Shown here one piece after another: positions 21,649 through 24,667 of a stretch of 24,667 bases of DNA. Position 1 is the first letter of the stretch. Each line of letters begins with the position of its first letter. This DNA is from a virus. The stretch covers positions 1-24,667 of the IMG/VR virus record IMGVR_UViG_3300032268_000189, one strand, 5' to 3'. The position numbers and the translations under genes were made by a program. Below the pieces are notes generated by a model. It saw nothing but the letters and a program-made list of their open reading frames with translations. It ran no database searches and was not told the origin of the DNA.

Positions 21649-24621
21649 CTATAATTCCGAGTCAAATTCTATGTACGCTGCTGCGTCATTATTTGCACCA
21701 AGTACCGCTGCCGCACCGTCAGTAGCACTACTAGTTGTGACTTGTAGGCTCACAGGATTGGTTGAAGACTGGTAAATGACGATGGCGCTGACTGTTTCTG
21801 CATCGATGGTCAGTGTGCGGAAAGCACCCGAATAACTCACTGCCGGGGTAGTCCTCAATTCTACTGGCAGATGGATTGGCATATAGCAGGCAGTTGTTGA
21901 GTTGTAAACGCCAGAAGCAAATAACGAATACGCTTGCTTGGCTACAATCCTTTGGTAGTACCGCTGACACGCAGCCAACTCCGCTTGAAAAGAGGGCGCA
22001 TTTCGACGGAAAGGTGTAGCAACTGAACCCTTTTCAATTTGAACACCCCAGATATCAATTGTTTGTGTTGAGTTGACGGTGGAAGATTGAAAAGTAAGGA
22101 TAATAGAGTCATTGCCGTCCGTACCAATAGTTTTACCTGATAGTGAAGGCAATGTTACCGTCGCGGTGTAGTTAGCCCACGAGGTGGTCAAGGTCTTTGC
22201 GCTGCCGTTTGTAGTTGTACTTGCAGATGGACTGCCACCTGTTCCAAAGTATTGAGTAAAAATAGGAGTTACTGTTCTTGTTGCGTTTGCGTCTCTCTTT
22301 GCCCAAAATGAGACAGTAATGGTCTCACCTGCAAGGGTGCGAACACTTTCGATGCGCTGTTCAAGTATGTTTGAGAAAGTAGCACCAGTACCACCAGTTG
22401 TTTGGTTGTATCTGTAAAAGAATCTACCTTCATATCCAGAGACAGGTGCGGTTCCTAAAGTAAAAGCCTGTTGTGAGATTGTTCGAACACCAGTACCATC
22501 AAACGCCGCTCGCCAACGGTCCGCCGAATACGTATTGCTTACAGCGCTGGCAAAAGATGCGCCCCGCTGCCAAATATCAAAACCGCCATTAATGATGAAG
22601 TTGTACGAGGGCGAAGTCGCGTTGACAAAGTTTGTGCCGTTGTGAAGAAGTGTCTGCCCAGTGGCCGCGGATGTGATAGCCACATCAGAGAGATCATCAC
22701 TCGATAAAAGTGAGTTTTCCCACGTTGTTCCCGAGTAGCGAACTGTTTGCCCTGTAGCAGGAGACGAGACGACGACATCATTGAGATCATTGAATGCCAT
22801 CTGAGTGCCATTGACTGTGGTGTCTCCCCACAACACATCGGTACTGACGGGTGCAGTGGCAGAGTAGACAATTCCTGCGAGACCAGTGTTTCCCGTGAGT
22901 CCTGTAAGGCCAGTTGCACCTGTGTTACCGATAGCACCAGTTGCACCTGTTGGTCCGACAGCTCCGGTGTTGCCGACAGCACCCGTGTTCCCCACCGCGC
23001 CAGTTGCACCTGTGTTACCGATAGCACCCGTTGCACCAATCGCACCCGTAGGTCCAACCTGTGTGTACATGACCTGAGTAGCAGTCAGAACTACAGAAGC
23101 AGTAGATGGCTTGGTTGGAGAACCGTTGTCCGCAACTGAGTAGTACTGGATACTGACATCGGTAGACGATGTGCTCCAGTAAAACTCGTAGTAGTCGTTT
23201 GCCGATGTAGTTGTGAAGACAAAGTTCCATCCATAGATAGCGTGGAATGGGTCGCCGGGGTTTTTTCTTGCAGGTAGTCCAACTTTGCCAGTAGAACCAA
23301 CAACATCAGTTCCGTTTTTCTTGAGCCAAATAAATGAGTCTTGAGGGGCGTTATTTGCGTTTTCTAGTTGAACAGAGAACTGAATATCGTAAGTGCCGAT
23401 ATTGGCAAAGGTAATTCTTGTTAGTTTACCGCTACCGTTATTGGCAACTGACACGCCGTTTGACTCATCGGTCTGCCCAAGAACAAGGGCGGCTGCTTGG
23501 TTTGCTACCGCGCTACCTACAGTTGTAGCACCGCCAGCAAACTGGTCTGAGTAGTCTGAGAAAGCACCGTAGTATCCGAGTGCGCCACCAGTTCCAGTCG
23601 GTCCAGTCGCACCTGTATTGCCGACTGCGCCAGTTGGGCCGGAGACAGTGGAGTTAGCACCCGTGGGTCCGGTAGCACCTGTTGCCCCAGTCACACCAGT
23701 ATTACCAGCAACTCCAGTAGCCCCTACTGATCCTGTTGGACCCGTAATTCCGGTTGCACCAATCGCGCCCGTAGGGCCTGTTACTCCCGTATTACCCTGT
23801 GGGCCAACGGATCCTCGCAACTCGAGTGCCGTCATAACCGGACCAGTGTTTTCACCAAAGCTAATGGTTCCAGCAGAGATGGTATTTACCTTTAAGTGGT
23901 AAGTGTATGTTCCTGCTACTGCTAAAGTATCGATGTAATTTAGGGCAAATGGATTATTTTCAGAGACGGCAGATTTTTCTGTTTGAACATTTGGGCCCAG
24001 TGGAGTTGTCCCACGATACAGCTGCATTCGAAGCCAAGCACCAGCATTTGTGTTTGCTGTGTCCCCGGAGGCAATAATTTGAACGGGGCTGTTAACGGCA
24101 GTGGTTGTAATGGTGACGCTAATAATTGTAAAAGGCAACGTAGAACTTGTACTGACGCTTACGGGCGAGACGGTGTAGGTCTGCACAAAATTCATTGCGC
24201 TGGGGGTTAGTACCCCACCCGAACCAGGCTCTTGTGGATAGACCAACACTTCATTAGTGTCTGGATCAAACGCTAGGCTGTATAGCCCAGTAGCACTTGC
24301 TAGTGAATCGTAGGGGGACTCATATTTGACACCATTGAGTACGACATGGCCATCATCGCCGACATTTATGGACAGATTTCCACCCGATGAAAGCGACGTA
24401 ATTTGCGACAAGTGCTCGGTGCTGATAGATCCCAGCTGGATCTTGTTACTAGTTACAGCCCGATCTTGGACATTGTCGGTAGCAACACCTTGATTGGCAA
24501 TTTGAGTGGATCCAACAGAGTTTTCTTGGATCGTCTTCTTCTCGGTGGAGATAACCCTCGACTCGAGGTCGTTGAGCTTGTTTCCGACATTGCGGTTACG
24601 TCGTACGCGTCTAGTCGCCAA
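21649..24621 (-). CDS. Large collagen-like tail fibre protein with C1q-like and carbohydrate-binding-like domains
   Basis: 990 residues from TTG 24621, eleven bases inside the upstream gene, with GGAGG nine bases upstream. Basic N-terminus and helical segment (to about 60, '[20 protein letters not shown]'), which could dock to the tail. A beta domain (about 140-270) leads to collagen triplets (272-345), then a C1q/TNF-like head (about 350-520, '[20 protein letters not shown]'), a second collagen stretch (about 525-590), and after a linker the domain from '[16 protein letters not shown]' (about 670 on), seen in many phage fibres and thought to bind sugars. It ends '[11 protein letters not shown]'. 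Likely the main receptor-binding fibre. Domains other than collagen are assigned by pattern. Confidence 0.87.
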   Translation of the reverse strand: MATRRVRRNRNVGNKLNDLESRVISTEKKTIQENSVGSTQIANQGVATDNVQDRAVTSNKIQLGSISTEHLSQITSLSSGGNLSINVGDDGHVVLNGVKYESPYDSLASATGLYSLAFDPDTNEVLVYPQEPGSGGVLTPSAMNFVQTYTVSPVSVSTSSTLPFTIISVTITTTAVNSPVQIIASGDTANTNAGAWLRMQLYRGTTPLGPNVQTEKSAVSENNPFALNYIDTLAVAGTYTYHLKVNTISAGTISFGENTGPVMTALELRGSVGPQGNTGVTGPTGAIGATGITGPTGSVGATGVAGNTGVTGATGATGPTGANSTVSGPTGAVGNTGATGPTGTGGALGYYGAFSDYSDQFAGGATTVGSAVANQAAALVLGQTDESNGVSVANNGSGKLTRITFANIGTYDIQFSVQLENANNAPQDSFIWLKKNGTDVVGSTGKVGLPARKNPGDPFHAIYGWNFVFTTTSANDYYEFYWSTSSTDVSIQYYSVADNGSPTKPSTASVVLTATQVMYTQVGPTGAIGATGAIGNTGATGAVGNTGAVGNTGAVGPTGATGAIGNTGATGLTGLTGNTGLAGIVYSATAPVSTDVLWGDTTVNGTQMAFNDLNDVVVSSPATGQTVRYSGTTWENSLLSSDDLSDVAITSAATGQTLLHNGTNFVNATSPSYNFIINGGFDIWQRGASFASAVSNTYSADRWRAAFDGTGVRTISQQAFTLGTAPVSGYEGRFFYRYNQTTGGTGATFSNILEQRIESVRTLAGETITVSFWAKRDANATRTVTPIFTQYFGTGGSPSASTTTNGSAKTLTTSWANYTATVTLPSLSGKTIGTDGNDSIILTFQSSTVNSTQTIDIWGVQIEKGSVATPFRRNAPSFQAELAACQRYYQRIVAKQAYSLFASGVYNSTTACYMPIHLPVELRTTPAVSYSGAFRTLTIDAETVSAIVIYQSSTNPVSLQVTTSSATDGAAAVLGANNDAAAYIEFDSEL

Positions 24622-24667
24622 AGCCGTCCACCTCCCACTCAGGAATAACTGTCAGCGTAACTTCTTC
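24611..24667 (-). CDS. C-terminal end of an upstream tail protein (partial)
   Basis: The last 18 residues ('[18 protein letters not shown]') and the TAG stop (24613-24611) are in the window; the rest lies past the right edge. Its stop falls inside the next gene's start region, an 11-base overlap, so the two are translationally coupled. Probably a tail or baseplate protein by position; nothing else can be said. Confidence 0.6.
   Translation of the reverse strand, partial: EEVTLTVIPEWEVDGFGD

Overview
This window looks like part of a double-stranded DNA tailed phage that infects an actinobacterium. A WhiB-family regulator (found in Actinobacteria and their phages), peptidoglycan endopeptidases with C-terminal wall-binding domains, tightly packed genes with frequent GTG/TTG starts, and collagen-like and glycine-rich tail fibres all fit this. 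The moderate GC content and fibre style suggest an environmental (for example freshwater) host rather than a high-GC soil one; that is inference. No integrase, excisionase, reverse transcriptase, tRNA, CRISPR array or insertion sequence was seen.

Layout. (1) 1-1595, minus strand: N-terminal part of a primase-polymerase/helicase that runs off the left edge. (2) 1596-1793: divergent regulatory gap with a -10-like motif and an inverted repeat. (3) 1794-7412, plus strand: a lysis/envelope cassette (small membrane protein, secreted coiled-coil protein with a PA14-like domain, holin-like protein, two tandem M23 + peptidoglycan-binding proteins, coiled-coil protein with a C-terminal membrane anchor), followed by a small putative DNA-binding protein and a metallophosphoesterase. 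(4) 7409-8621, minus: WhiB-like protein and two unknown proteins, with a promoter-like site and a terminator upstream. (5) 8706-15970, minus: replication/recombination block (SSB-like protein, Sak4-like ATPase, RecB/Cas4-like nuclease, small basic protein, SNF2-type helicase, RuvC-like resolvase, family A DNA polymerase, two small unknown proteins). (6) 15992-24667, minus: tail-fibre block (small fibre-associated protein, three tandem glycine-rich fibre paralogues, a collagen-like fibre, a 46-residue protein, a 990-residue collagen-like fibre, and the last codons of another protein).

How they work together. Blocks 1 and 5 together give primer synthesis, unwinding, DNA synthesis, ssDNA binding, strand exchange and junction resolution. 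Block 6 makes host-recognition fibres, built from shared modules that look prone to recombination. Block 3 breaches the envelope at the end of infection. The WhiB-like protein is the obvious candidate for interfering with host transcription.

The most notable points are the WhiB-zinc-ribbon fusion; the second M23 protein with His-to-Asn at a zinc-ligand position; a possibly structured leader between the two lysins; three glycine-rich fibre paralogues, two of which share an N-terminal tag with the collagen fibre; and a short motif TARAATAGARG in three gaps upstream of genes.
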